This document shows, one piece after another, positions 35,848 through 44,589 of a DNA stretch of 64,000 bases (the stretch's first letter is position 1; each line of letters begins with the position of its first letter). The notes under the pieces were generated by a model. The model saw only the letters and a list, made by a program, of their open reading frames with translations. It did no database searches and had not been told where the DNA came from. Origin of the DNA: Aquimarina latercula DSM 2041. GTDB taxonomy: Bacteria > Bacteroidota > Bacteroidia > Flavobacteriales > Flavobacteriaceae. The stretch spans positions 531,780-595,779 of the forward strand of contig NZ_KE387185.1 in NCBI RefSeq assembly GCF_000430645.1. The letters are read 5' to 3'. The translations under genes and the position numbers were made by a program.

Positions 35848-36129
35848 TATGGGGCTTGATTTGGGGTTGGCGAATTTAAGTTTTTTTTAACATTTAACAA
35901 AGGGAAAATTTTAACTTTCAGAACTTTAACAGAATATGTAATATTATTCTTACTAACCTGATATTGTTTATGCTATTAATAAATGGTTTTATTATTAAGT
36001 GTACTTAATGACCATAATGTTACCCCTATAGAACAAGTTTTTTAATTTTTAAAATTAGATATGACAAATTATTATATAAAAAAACCTCGCTCAATTTGAG
36101 CGAGGTTTTCAATTCTATGTATATAATTT
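35848..36129. other. intergenic region between the surface locus and the TonB receptor
   Basis: 282 nt. It contains the terminator at 36078-36109 and a strongly AT-rich stretch that must hold the promoter of the barrel gene. I see no full TAnnTTTG match and no ORF of note. Confidence 0.4.
36078..36109 (-). terminator. terminator of the Oar-like receptor gene (copy 2 of an identical pair)
   Basis: The stem CCTCGCTCAA / TTGAGCGAGG with flanking A7 and T4 is identical over 32 nt to 11372-11403. It lies 20 nt beyond the receptor stop. Confidence 0.88.
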
Positions 36130-39100
36130 TTAGTTAAAGATATATCTTAAACCAATTTGCATTTGCCATCTTGATGATTGTAATCCAGCATCATCTAATT
36201 GCTCTAAACCGTCTTCGAAAGAAGCAGGGTTAAAACTAAATTCTGGATCAGGACCAGCTTGTTCTGTTTCTAATAAACGAACATCACTTATAAACTTACG
36301 TTTTCCCCAATCTTTATTAAGAAGGTTAGTGAAGTTAAAGATATCTAAAGACACCTGAAGTGTGTTTTTGTATTTTCCAGTATTGATATAAAAGTCTTGT
36401 AAGAATTTTAAATCAATAGTGTTACTCCAAGGACCTCTAGATCCATTACGCTCTGCATATTGACCTCTTCTACTTCTTAAGTAATCATTTCCTTCGATAA
36501 ATGCATCTAAAGCATCCCACTGTTGTTGAGAACTTAATCCATTTTCTCCATCAACTAATACAATTTCACTCTGATTAGCTGGGATATAGATTAATGCGTT
36601 ATCTCTAGAATCATCATTTAAAAGATCTCTACCTTCTCTGTAAATAAAAGAATAAGGAGAACCTTGATTAGCTTCGTAGAAAAGAGCAATAGTAGATTTC
36701 ATGAATCCAAGATATTCTTTTTCATAACTTACATTTGCTGTTATACGAGAACCTTGAGAGAAATCAGATCTTGCTAGAGGTATATCTGCATTCTTACCGT
36801 TTACAGTTTGTATGTTTCTCCATTGAGAACTATTCTGAGAAGAAGTTCCATCAAAAATTGATTCAGCTTCACCATAAGAATAAGATACACTTCCTTGGAA
36901 ACCATTAGAGAATGGTTTTCTTAAAGTAACAGAAGCGTTATAAGAGAAACCTTCACCTGTATTTGTTCCTAATGTAATTCTTCCATATGTGTTATCAATT
37001 AAATCACCAAAACTATCGCTGTAAAAAGGTCTGTTATCAGCACCATTCAAGAAACCTTCTGCTTCAGCAATGTTTAAGTTTTCATAATAGATATTTGTAA
37101 TTACATCTGTATATAAGAAATCTGCGCTAGCAATTAATCCCCAGAATGGTAATTTTTGATCTATCGCAATATTATATTTCATGAATTGTGGTAATCTTAG
37201 GTCAGGACTAAAGATATCCACATTCCCAGCTAAACCTCCAGTACCTGGCTCTACTGCTACAGGCTGTTGGTTGATATCAGGATTAAAAGTAATCGTAGAA
37301 GGATCTAAGTTAAATCCACCTGTAAATCCACCTGTAATTCCATTATTGTTGTAAGATCCTCCAGGCCATACTAATGGAATTCTAGAAGTAAACATTCCTA
37401 ATCCACCACGTATTTGAGTAGTTCTATCATTTTTTACGTCCCAGTTAAATCCAACTCTTGGAGATAAATGTGCTTTAGGATTAATTGCTTTACCAACTCT
37501 AGCTCCACGTAAATCTTTTCCAGCTGCTTCTAAGATAGGAATAGTTCTATTGTTAAAGTCATCATTTACTGGACCGTCTTCAAAAATAGGAACATCTACT
37601 CTTAAACCAGCAGTGAACTTAAAGTTTTCAGAAATACTAACTTCATCCTGAACATATACACTTGGCTGGTATAATTTAAATTCTGAAGCTCCATCAGACT
37701 CATCACCAACAGCAGTACCTCCAACTAGAGAATAACCTCTTTGATATTCGTCAATAATTCCAGCATAGAAATCACTAACACTATTAAAAGTGTAATCACC
37801 GTAGTTAAATGCAAAGAAAAGGTTCTTTATTTTAGAAAACTCGTGTTGAGTACCAATTGTTATGGTGTGTTTACCACTATAGATTTCAAAATTATCAGCA
37901 ATGTTTAAGATATCCTGATCTAATAAGTTCGCTGTAGAGAACGGTTCTGCACCAAAAGTAATAGTACCATTACCATCTCTAATATCTACAGAAGGGAATG
38001 GGTCACCTGATGGGTCTCTATCATCTCTTACTGTTTTGTATCCTACTAATAAACTGTTAGATGCCCAGCTACCAAATGATGAGTTAAGCTCTAATGTTGT
38101 TTCGTTCTTTACACTTTCGAAAAGCTCAGATCCGTTGATGAAACCAATTCTTGTGTTACCACTGTTTCTAGCTTCTAGATTATCTGCACTAACATAATTA
38201 TGTTTTACACTTAATTGATTGTTTTCATTAATATTCCAATCTAATCTTACTGTAAACTTGTTACTTTCTAGTGTTCTAGTATTGTTGTCAAAACCACCTG
38301 GATTAAATCCGTATGTTGTTTGTAAGAAGTTAGAAAGATCTTGAACTTCGGATAAACTAGAATCTCCTTGGTAATTACTAAAGTTAAATGGTTGTGGAGT
38401 TTCAGTTTCTTCTCTTTCGTAATTTACAAAATAGAATAATTTGTCTTTTATAATTGGACCACCGATTCTAACACCATAGATATTAGAAGAAAAGTCTGCT
38501 AATTTTTCTCTAGACTCTCCATCACCAACTAAGCTAGGAGGAGTTTTTCCTGCAAGATCTTGGTTTCTAAAGTATGTGTATGCAGATCCTTCGATTCTGT
38601 TTGTTCCAGATCTAGTAATTGCATTAATAGCACCACCAGCAAAACCTGATTGTCTTACATCAAAAGGAGCAATGTTAATCTGAAAAGTTTCAATCGCATC
38701 AATAGAGAATGGATTTACTCCAGTTTGTCCTCCATCTGTTCCCGAACCAGCTAAACCAAATACGTCATTACTTACACCACCATCGATGTATAATGCATTG
38801 TATCGGTTGTTTTGACCTGCTAAAGAAACTGAGAATCCGTCATCACCTTCAGTAATCTGTGCTTGCGGAGTAATTCTTACGAAATCCGCTACCGATCTAG
38901 ATACAGAAGGCAGAGAGTTAATTTGTCTTTCGCTTACTGTAGTTTCAGTTCCAGTTTTACCAGAATCAAATACTCCATTACGATTAGCTGTAATTACAAC
39001 TTCTTCAAGAGCATTTGCTTCTTCTTTCATTTGAGTGCTAATAGATTTAGAGCTTCCTAATTGAAGAAATACTCCATCCTGTACGAAACCTAAAAAACCA

Positions 39101-39354
39101 ACATAAGAGATTGTTACTCTATATGGTCCACCGGTTCTCATATTGGCGATTCTATAATAACCATCAAAATCTGTAATTGCTCCATACTTAGTACCAGATG
39201 GTGTATGAATTGCAATTACATTAGCACCCGGAAGTGCGGCACCTGTATTATCTGTAACTTTTCCATTCATGGAAGATTTTGTAACACCTTGGGCGGACAT
39301 TTCTGCAAATGTCGCCAAAAGAATTACAACAAATAAAAATGTAATCTTTTTCAT
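36130..39354 (-). CDS. Oar-like TonB-dependent outer-membrane receptor
   Basis: From the ATG at 39354 this is 1074 residues; a 17-codon upstream extension would spoil the signal peptide MKKITFLFVVILLATFAEMS. Order: carboxypeptidase-regulatory-like beta-sandwich (about 25-105, GKVTDNTGAALPGANVIA), plug domain (about 115-250, with SVADFVRITPQAQ and GGAINAITRSGTN), then a very large barrel ending with the aromatic C-terminus QIGLRYIFN. The plug/barrel wording matches Oar-type receptors of myxobacteria and Bacteroidota. No SusD partner is adjacent, so a glycan PUL is unlikely; peptide or siderophore uptake is possible. Its terminator is identical to that at the far end of the surface locus. Confidence 0.93.
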   Translation of the reverse strand: MKKITFLFVVILLATFAEMSAQGVTKSSMNGKVTDNTGAALPGANVIAIHTPSGTKYGAITDFDGYYRIANMRTGGPYRVTISYVGFLGFVQDGVFLQLGSSKSISTQMKEEANALEEVVITANRNGVFDSGKTGTETTVSERQINSLPSVSRSVADFVRITPQAQITEGDDGFSVSLAGQNNRYNALYIDGGVSNDVFGLAGSGTDGGQTGVNPFSIDAIETFQINIAPFDVRQSGFAGGAINAITRSGTNRIEGSAYTYFRNQDLAGKTPPSLVGDGESREKLADFSSNIYGVRIGGPIIKDKLFYFVNYEREETETPQPFNFSNYQGDSSLSEVQDLSNFLQTTYGFNPGGFDNNTRTLESNKFTVRLDWNINENNQLSVKHNYVSADNLEARNSGNTRIGFINGSELFESVKNETTLELNSSFGSWASNSLLVGYKTVRDDRDPSGDPFPSVDIRDGNGTITFGAEPFSTANLLDQDILNIADNFEIYSGKHTITIGTQHEFSKIKNLFFAFNYGDYTFNSVSDFYAGIIDEYQRGYSLVGGTAVGDESDGASEFKLYQPSVYVQDEVSISENFKFTAGLRVDVPIFEDGPVNDDFNNRTIPILEAAGKDLRGARVGKAINPKAHLSPRVGFNWDVKNDRTTQIRGGLGMFTSRIPLVWPGGSYNNNGITGGFTGGFNLDPSTITFNPDINQQPVAVEPGTGGLAGNVDIFSPDLRLPQFMKYNIAIDQKLPFWGLIASADFLYTDVITNIYYENLNIAEAEGFLNGADNRPFYSDSFGDLIDNTYGRITLGTNTGEGFSYNASVTLRKPFSNGFQGSVSYSYGEAESIFDGTSSQNSSQWRNIQTVNGKNADIPLARSDFSQGSRITANVSYEKEYLGFMKSTIALFYEANQGSPYSFIYREGRDLLNDDSRDNALIYIPANQSEIVLVDGENGLSSQQQWDALDAFIEGNDYLRSRRGQYAERNGSRGPWSNTIDLKFLQDFYINTGKYKNTLQVSLDIFNFTNLLNKDWGKRKFISDVRLLETEQAGPDPEFSFNPASFEDGLEQLDDAGLQSSRWQMQIGLRYIFN

Positions 39355-39531
39355 TATAATGAATTGAGTTAATTGTTTGGCGCAAAAGAACGAATCTTTG
39401 TGCAATCTAAGTTTATCTAAACGTTAAAATTTTTCACATAAAAATTTAACGGTTTTAAGGTAACTCTATTTCGTATTTAATTGATTTGTAATTGGTTGAA
39501 AATATCAAAAAGTTATTAACCAAAAGAATAA

Positions 39532-41169
39532 TTAATCTAAATACTTTTTTAACAATGTTTTTGTAGATGAATCATGGTCAGAAATCTGCGAATTATCGAT
39601 TTCGTTTAGAATATTTGTAGCTAATTGCTTACCAAGTTCTACGCCCCATTGGTCATAACTGAAGATGTTCCAGATAACTCCTTGAACAAATATTCTTTGT
39701 TCATACATGGATACGAGTTTGCCTAAACTTTTGGGAGTTAGTTTGTTGATAAGTATGGTTGTGGTAGGCTTATTACCTGTAAATATTTTAAAAGGTTTTA
39801 ACTGATCTAATGTTTCTGTAGGAAGATTTTTAGACTTTAATTCTTGAACAACTTCTAACTCAGTTTTTCCATTCATTAAAGCTTCGGTCTGTGCAAAGAA
39901 ATTAGCCATTAATTTATCCTGATGATCTTTATCAGCAAATAAGGACTTTTTAAAACCTATAAATTCTGCAGGAATAAGCTTTGTACCTTGGTGTATTAGT
40001 TGAAAGAATGCATGCTGAGCATTTGTTCCTGGTTCACCCCAAATGATGGTTCCTGTTTGATAGTCAATTGTTTTTCCGTTGCGATCTACACTTTTTCCAT
40101 TACTTTCCATAATCCCTTGTTGTAGATATGCAGGTAATCTATGTAAATATTGAGAATAGGGTATAATGGCTTCACTTTCGGCTTTAAAGAAATTATTATA
40201 CCATACGCTTAATAATCCTAAAATAACAGGTATGTTTTCTTCGAAATCGGTAGTTTTAAAATGCTCATCCATTTCGTGGGCACCTTCTAATAAAGCTTCA
40301 AAATTTTTATATCCAACGGATAAGCTTATAGATAGTCCAACTGCGCTCCAGAGAGAAAAACGACCTCCAACCCAATCCCATAATGGGAAAATATTATCTT
40401 CAGAAATACCAAATTTAGTAACGTTAGGAATATTACTAGATACTGCAATAAAATGTTTGCCTACAGCTTCTTGAGAAGCTTGTTTTATAAACCAACTTCT
40501 AGCAGTAGTAGCATTTGATAATGTTTCTTGTGTAGAGAAAGTTTTTGAAACTACAACGAATAATGTAGTTTCTGGATCTAGATTTTTTAATTTTTGATGT
40601 ACATGATCACCATCAACATTGGATATGAAATGTACTTTTAAATGATTTTTATAATACTCTAAAGATTCTGTTATCATAGCCGGACCAAGATCCGAACCGC
40701 CAATACCAATATTTACGATATCTGTAAAAGCTTTATTGGTATGTCCTTTTAGTTCTCCATTGATAACTTTGTCACAGAATCCTTCAATTTTGTTTTTTAC
40801 AGCGACTACTTCTGGAACAACATTTTTGTTATTAACAGTTATGGTTTTATCTGATGGTGCTCTAAGGGCGGTGTGTAAAACAGCTCTTCCTTCTGTTTCA
40901 TTAATAAGATCTCCGGCAAAATAACTTTGTATTGCTTTATCCAGCTTAACTTCTTTTGCAAGATCGATTAATAATTTTTTAGTAGTTTCATCTATCCTGT
41001 TTTTAGAGTAATCGATATAAAAATCTTTCCATTCAATAGAGAGTTCTTCTGCACGATCTGGAGATCCTGCAAAAAGATCTTTTAGATGAGTGTCTTTAAT
41101 ATTTTTGTAATGGTTTTCAAGTGCTTCCCAAGCTTTTGTGGTGGTGGGATTAATAGTTGGTAATGCCAT
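39532..41169 (-). CDS. pgi: glucose-6-phosphate isomerase
   Basis: A 545-residue enzyme of glycolysis/gluconeogenesis interconverting glucose-6-P and fructose-6-P. Signatures are IGIGGSDLGPAMI (phosphate binding), VVVSKTFSTQETLSN, LQQGIMESNGKSV (catalytic Glu), WGEPGTNAQHAFFQLIHQGT (catalytic His) and QWGVELGKQLA (Lys). The length fits the E. coli-type family. The ATG lies 4 nt downstream of the M23 peptidase stop, so it is the last gene of an apparent four-gene operon. Confidence 0.97.
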   Translation of the reverse strand: MALPTINPTTTKAWEALENHYKNIKDTHLKDLFAGSPDRAEELSIEWKDFYIDYSKNRIDETTKKLLIDLAKEVKLDKAIQSYFAGDLINETEGRAVLHTALRAPSDKTITVNNKNVVPEVVAVKNKIEGFCDKVINGELKGHTNKAFTDIVNIGIGGSDLGPAMITESLEYYKNHLKVHFISNVDGDHVHQKLKNLDPETTLFVVVSKTFSTQETLSNATTARSWFIKQASQEAVGKHFIAVSSNIPNVTKFGISEDNIFPLWDWVGGRFSLWSAVGLSISLSVGYKNFEALLEGAHEMDEHFKTTDFEENIPVILGLLSVWYNNFFKAESEAIIPYSQYLHRLPAYLQQGIMESNGKSVDRNGKTIDYQTGTIIWGEPGTNAQHAFFQLIHQGTKLIPAEFIGFKKSLFADKDHQDKLMANFFAQTEALMNGKTELEVVQELKSKNLPTETLDQLKPFKIFTGNKPTTTILINKLTPKSLGKLVSMYEQRIFVQGVIWNIFSYDQWGVELGKQLATNILNEIDNSQISDHDSSTKTLLKKYLD

Positions 41170-41173
41170 GTGG

Positions 41174-42430
41174 TTATAATATTTCTTGTTTTGGTTTGAA
41201 TACGATACTGTCTAGTCTAGTTTTAAAAGGTTCGATATGTTTGTAAAAAGCGGGCCGTAAGCTATCTTTTAAAGGTTTAGACGCTGGTAAATCTTGCTTA
41301 AATGGGTCTACTTCTTTTCCGTTTTTCCAGAAACGGTAGCAAACATGAGGCCCACTTGTATTTCCTGTCATTCCTATATAACCAATTACATCTCCCTGTC
41401 TAACATATTCTCCAACTTTTACTGCTCTTCTACTCATGTGTAAGTATTGTGTTTCGTATGTCGAATTATGTCGAATTTTTACATACTTACCATTTCCTCC
41501 TCTACGTTCGGACTTGGTTACGGTTCCATCCGCTGTAGCTAAAATTTGAGTTCCAATCGGTGCGGCAAAGTCTGTTCCTCGATGCGGTCTTATTTTATTT
41601 CCGTAGTATTTTATTCTTCTTTTAAGATTGTATCTCGAAGAAATTCTACTAAACTGAACTGGTGCTCGAAGAAACGCTCTTCGAAGATTATTTGCTTCTT
41701 GATCAAAATAATCTGAGGTTCTATTGATAGTGTCGTCTTCGAATTGGAATGCGTATATAGGTTTACTTCTATGCTCAAAGTAAGATGCTTTGATTTCTCC
41801 AATTCCTGCCGGAATTGTGTCATTTATATATTTCTCTGTATAAATTACCTTAAACTGATCTCCCGCCTGTAGTCTTGTAAAATCTATGGTCCATGCGTAG
41901 ATGTCTGCCATTTTATAAGCAACAAGAAAACTAAGATCCATTTCATCAAAAGTTTGTGATAGATTGCTTTCTATAGTTCCAGAAGCTATTCTTTCTACAA
42001 TCTTTACTGGTTTCGCACTTTTTCTTGCGACAATACTATCTCTAAAATCGACAACAGTATAATCTATAAGCCCGTTTTGATACACAAAAACTTGTGCTTT
42101 TTCAGTAGTGTCTTTTGATTTAAGAAGTGTGTATGCTTTTCCAGCAGTAATTCTGGCTACATTAAACGTGTCTTTAATTTTATTCGAAATTTCGAAAACT
42201 TTGGCTCTAGAAATACCGTGACTGTCCAAAATAGCTCCAAAACTATCTCCTGGTCGGACAGTATCCCTAACTACCATAAAATTATTAAGGTTGTATCCAA
42301 ATTCCTTAACAACTGGCGGCTCTTTTATTTTTTCAATTATTTCAGGAACTGTAACTACTGGTTCTTTTTTCTCTTGCTGACATGAAATCAATACTACCGA
42401 CAAAAGTAGTATGTAACCTAAATTCTTCAA
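41174..42430 (-). CDS. M23-family peptidase lipoprotein (cell-wall LytM type)
   Basis: 418 residues. The N-terminus MKNLGYILLLSVVLISCQQ is a lipoprotein signal with lipobox Cys17. Residues 30-250 contain OapA/LysM-like strands. The LytM domain is C-terminal: His283 and Asp287 in HRGTD, then YLHMSRRAVKVGEYVRQGD, then GPHVCYRFWKNG. The usual HxH here is H362-x-C364, so one expected zinc ligand is a cysteine, which can still bind zinc. I recall the same HVC variant in other flavobacterial paralogues, so it is probably active on peptidoglycan crosslinks. It sits 6 nt after the dioxygenase gene and 4 nt before pgi. Confidence 0.9.
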   Translation of the reverse strand: MKNLGYILLLSVVLISCQQEKKEPVVTVPEIIEKIKEPPVVKEFGYNLNNFMVVRDTVRPGDSFGAILDSHGISRAKVFEISNKIKDTFNVARITAGKAYTLLKSKDTTEKAQVFVYQNGLIDYTVVDFRDSIVARKSAKPVKIVERIASGTIESNLSQTFDEMDLSFLVAYKMADIYAWTIDFTRLQAGDQFKVIYTEKYINDTIPAGIGEIKASYFEHRSKPIYAFQFEDDTINRTSDYFDQEANNLRRAFLRAPVQFSRISSRYNLKRRIKYYGNKIRPHRGTDFAAPIGTQILATADGTVTKSERRGGNGKYVKIRHNSTYETQYLHMSRRAVKVGEYVRQGDVIGYIGMTGNTSGPHVCYRFWKNGKEVDPFKQDLPASKPLKDSLRPAFYKHIEPFKTRLDSIVFKPKQEIL

Positions 42431-42436
42431 CTGACT

Positions 42437-43402
42437 TTATTTTGTGGTATTAAATTGATGGGTTACCCATTGTTGTCCCCAGTTTTCCTGTTCTTCTGCG
42501 CTCCAAAGATTAGGAAAAAACATGATCCTTTGAAAACTTGGTGGTAGAAACTTTTTCCAGTTAGTTCCTCCTGTAGCCAATACTTCGCCTTTATCTTTAT
42601 TAAGATACCTGTAGGCGGCACCCATATGCATTAATAACCAATTAATATTTACATTGGTGTCAAAAGTACGCATTGCATTGATAAGCTGCACATTATTTTG
42701 CTCTTTTTCCGGAAGTTCCAAGTATTTGTGATAGATCGTACTTTGTTTTACTTGATTTGCAATACGCATCATTCTAGGAGTATAGCGATATTCAAATTGC
42801 TTAAGTGTCAATGTTTTTTCGCCGGTTTTAATATCTGTAGCTCCAGATTTCCAGTATAAATGTTCATATACTTCTTCGAGCGAATCTTGTTCAGAAAATT
42901 GATCTCTTTCTTTAGCGTTTACAAGATTTACTAAAGGAGTAGCATATATTTCTATCATTCTGAATTGTACAGACTGAAATCCACTAGCAGGTAAAAGAGA
43001 CATTCGGTATTTTAAAAACTGATCTCTATCCATTCCTTTGATCATAACATCAAAAGAGTTTATGAGAACTCTAAAATACCTATTAATTCTATCTAATTTT
43101 TTTGTAAAAAACTCTGCATTCTGCAGTTTGTCATCAATGATTTGTTTTAGTTCATGGATGATTAGCTTAAAATAGAGCTCGGTAATCTGATGGTACATTA
43201 TAAAAATTTCTTCATCAGGGAAATGTGTTCTCGGAATTTGTAAACTAAGCAATGTGTCCAGATGAATATAATCCCAGTAAGTAAGGTACTTATCATGAAG
43301 TAAACCATCTAAATAGGATCCAAGATCCTGACCGGAATTTTTAAACTTTTTTTCGAGCTGTAATATTTTTTCAGCAATCTCGGGTTTTATGGATTGGTCC
43401 AT
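42437..43402 (-). CDS. tryptophan 2,3-dioxygenase family protein
   Basis: A 321-residue helical heme-dioxygenase-like protein. The TDO signature near the N-terminus reads YWDYIHLDTLLSLQ, followed by EIFIMYHQITELYFKLIIHEL, in which the HQ..EL..K pattern matches TDO (substrate-pocket His and heme contacts). SGFQSVQFRMIE is also TDO-typical. It would open the indole ring of tryptophan to N-formylkynurenine. No other kynurenine-pathway gene is adjacent. The ATG overlaps the DUF3108 stop (TAATG), and M23 peptidase and pgi follow tightly. Confidence 0.85.
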   Translation of the reverse strand: MDQSIKPEIAEKILQLEKKFKNSGQDLGSYLDGLLHDKYLTYWDYIHLDTLLSLQIPRTHFPDEEIFIMYHQITELYFKLIIHELKQIIDDKLQNAEFFTKKLDRINRYFRVLINSFDVMIKGMDRDQFLKYRMSLLPASGFQSVQFRMIEIYATPLVNLVNAKERDQFSEQDSLEEVYEHLYWKSGATDIKTGEKTLTLKQFEYRYTPRMMRIANQVKQSTIYHKYLELPEKEQNNVQLINAMRTFDTNVNINWLLMHMGAAYRYLNKDKGEVLATGGTNWKKFLPPSFQRIMFFPNLWSAEEQENWGQQWVTHQFNTTK

Positions 43403-44178
43403 TAATCTATAACAATTTTGAGAGGGTGTTTAAGACCTTTGTAAGCTATTAGATCTGCGTTAATAGATCCTACGAGAATATCAGCTTTTATTCTAATTGG
43501 CATGCGATTATCATCATCACTTACCCAAACAGTTAAACTTTCCTCTTCTTTAAATACTCTTTCGGCTTGTACAATTGGACGAAATTTTAAACAACGAATT
43601 TTGTTCCCATTCATTTTTATAGTTTCTCGTCCTAAAAAGCGTAATTTGAATAGGTAATTTTCATTATCAAAAAACATATTGACAAATTGTTCATCACCTT
43701 TCTTTAGCGAAGATACATCAATATTATTTCTTAGGTAATAAAATGAAGACATCATATCTTGTATGTTGTCTTTGGTATTGAATGTCTCTTTCTTGTTGTA
43801 TTTTTTATTAAATACTTGCGCTTTTTTATTATCGTGATCAAAATTAATTTCAATATCCTTGGTATGGCCTCCTTCGTTGATCTTACGAATAAACCGATAA
43901 GGTTTTATTTCGTTTTTATCTACATATGTTTCATAGTAATCCTCTACTTTAAAAAACACACTTAAAAGCCCTGAAGATTTCCCCGTTCCTACAATATGAT
44001 GGACGGGCATTCCATTAAGAATTTCATCTTTAACTTCTAAGGTAGCGTAACTGGCTGTAAAAACTCCGTAACGGATTTTAAATTTGAACCATTCGCCATT
44101 TTCAAAAGACTTGTGGTTTTCTTGAGCAACCGAAGAAGCTGAAATCATAATTAGTAATAAAAGAAGATATCTTTTCAT
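43402..44178 (-). CDS. DUF3108-domain secreted protein
   Basis: From the ATG at 44178 this encodes 258 residues with signal peptide MKRYLLLLLIMISASSVAQ; longer upstream starts give no better signal. Residues 25-250 match DUF3108 in wording (GEWFKFKIRYGVFTASYATLEV, DVSSLKKGDEQFVNMFFDNENYLFKLRFLGRETI, LTVWVSDDDNRMPIRIKAD). It is predicted to be a periplasmic beta-barrel-like fold related to lipoprotein-localisation folds; the function is unknown. It is the first gene of the DUF3108-TDO-M23-pgi run and overlaps the TDO start by one base. Confidence 0.85.
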   Translation of the reverse strand: MKRYLLLLLIMISASSVAQENHKSFENGEWFKFKIRYGVFTASYATLEVKDEILNGMPVHHIVGTGKSSGLLSVFFKVEDYYETYVDKNEIKPYRFIRKINEGGHTKDIEINFDHDNKKAQVFNKKYNKKETFNTKDNIQDMMSSFYYLRNNIDVSSLKKGDEQFVNMFFDNENYLFKLRFLGRETIKMNGNKIRCLKFRPIVQAERVFKEEESLTVWVSDDDNRMPIRIKADILVGSINADLIAYKGLKHPLKIVID

Positions 44179-44589
44179 GACTGTTTTGGGCATTGTTTTA
44201 TTAACGTATGTGTTATTATGATGAATATTTACAATATCCATTCCAAAAATACTATATAATATAAACAGATAAAAATTAGTAGTATTACTTAATTCTTAAA
44301 AAAAGTTGATAAAAAAAGAGAGCCACCACAGCTCTCTTTTACTTTTATTAACCAACTAAAAACTTAAATTATGAGAATAATTATTGTTTTTGGTATAAGC
44401 AGTAACCACTCCGCTTATGATACAAACATCAGCTTTTTTTGCATAATTATCAAACGAAAACGTTTTTTTATTATGATATTTAACAAAAATTTAGGCAGAA
44501 ACGCATTATTTTTCAATAATCTCAATTTATTAACAATGCTTGCTTTAATTATTCAAAAGGATTTAAGAGTTTTAAATGAAGTAGCTGGT
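44179..44589. other. intergenic region between hppD and the DUF3108 operon
   Basis: 411 nt. It holds the promoter region of the DUF3108 operon near 44180-44300, the hairpin terminator at 44311-44340, and about 250 nt of AT-rich sequence after hppD. A plus-strand frame of 88 codons from 44371 overlaps the hppD end and shows no coding character. A weak hairpin ATAAGC/GCTTAT lies near 44396-44420. Confidence 0.45.
44311..44340 (-). terminator. rho-independent terminator downstream of hppD
   Basis: The stem GAGAGC / GCTCTC, extended by A/T pairs, has a 7-nt loop. The minus strand continues into a T7 run. It lies 250 nt beyond the hppD stop, implying a long 3' UTR. Confidence 0.75.

Noticed and set aside
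11423..36129. Prophage, ICE or transposon explanation for the surface locus
   Set aside because: No integrase, transposase, phage structural or conjugation genes, no att-like duplication apart from the terminator pair, and no disrupted tRNA at the edges.
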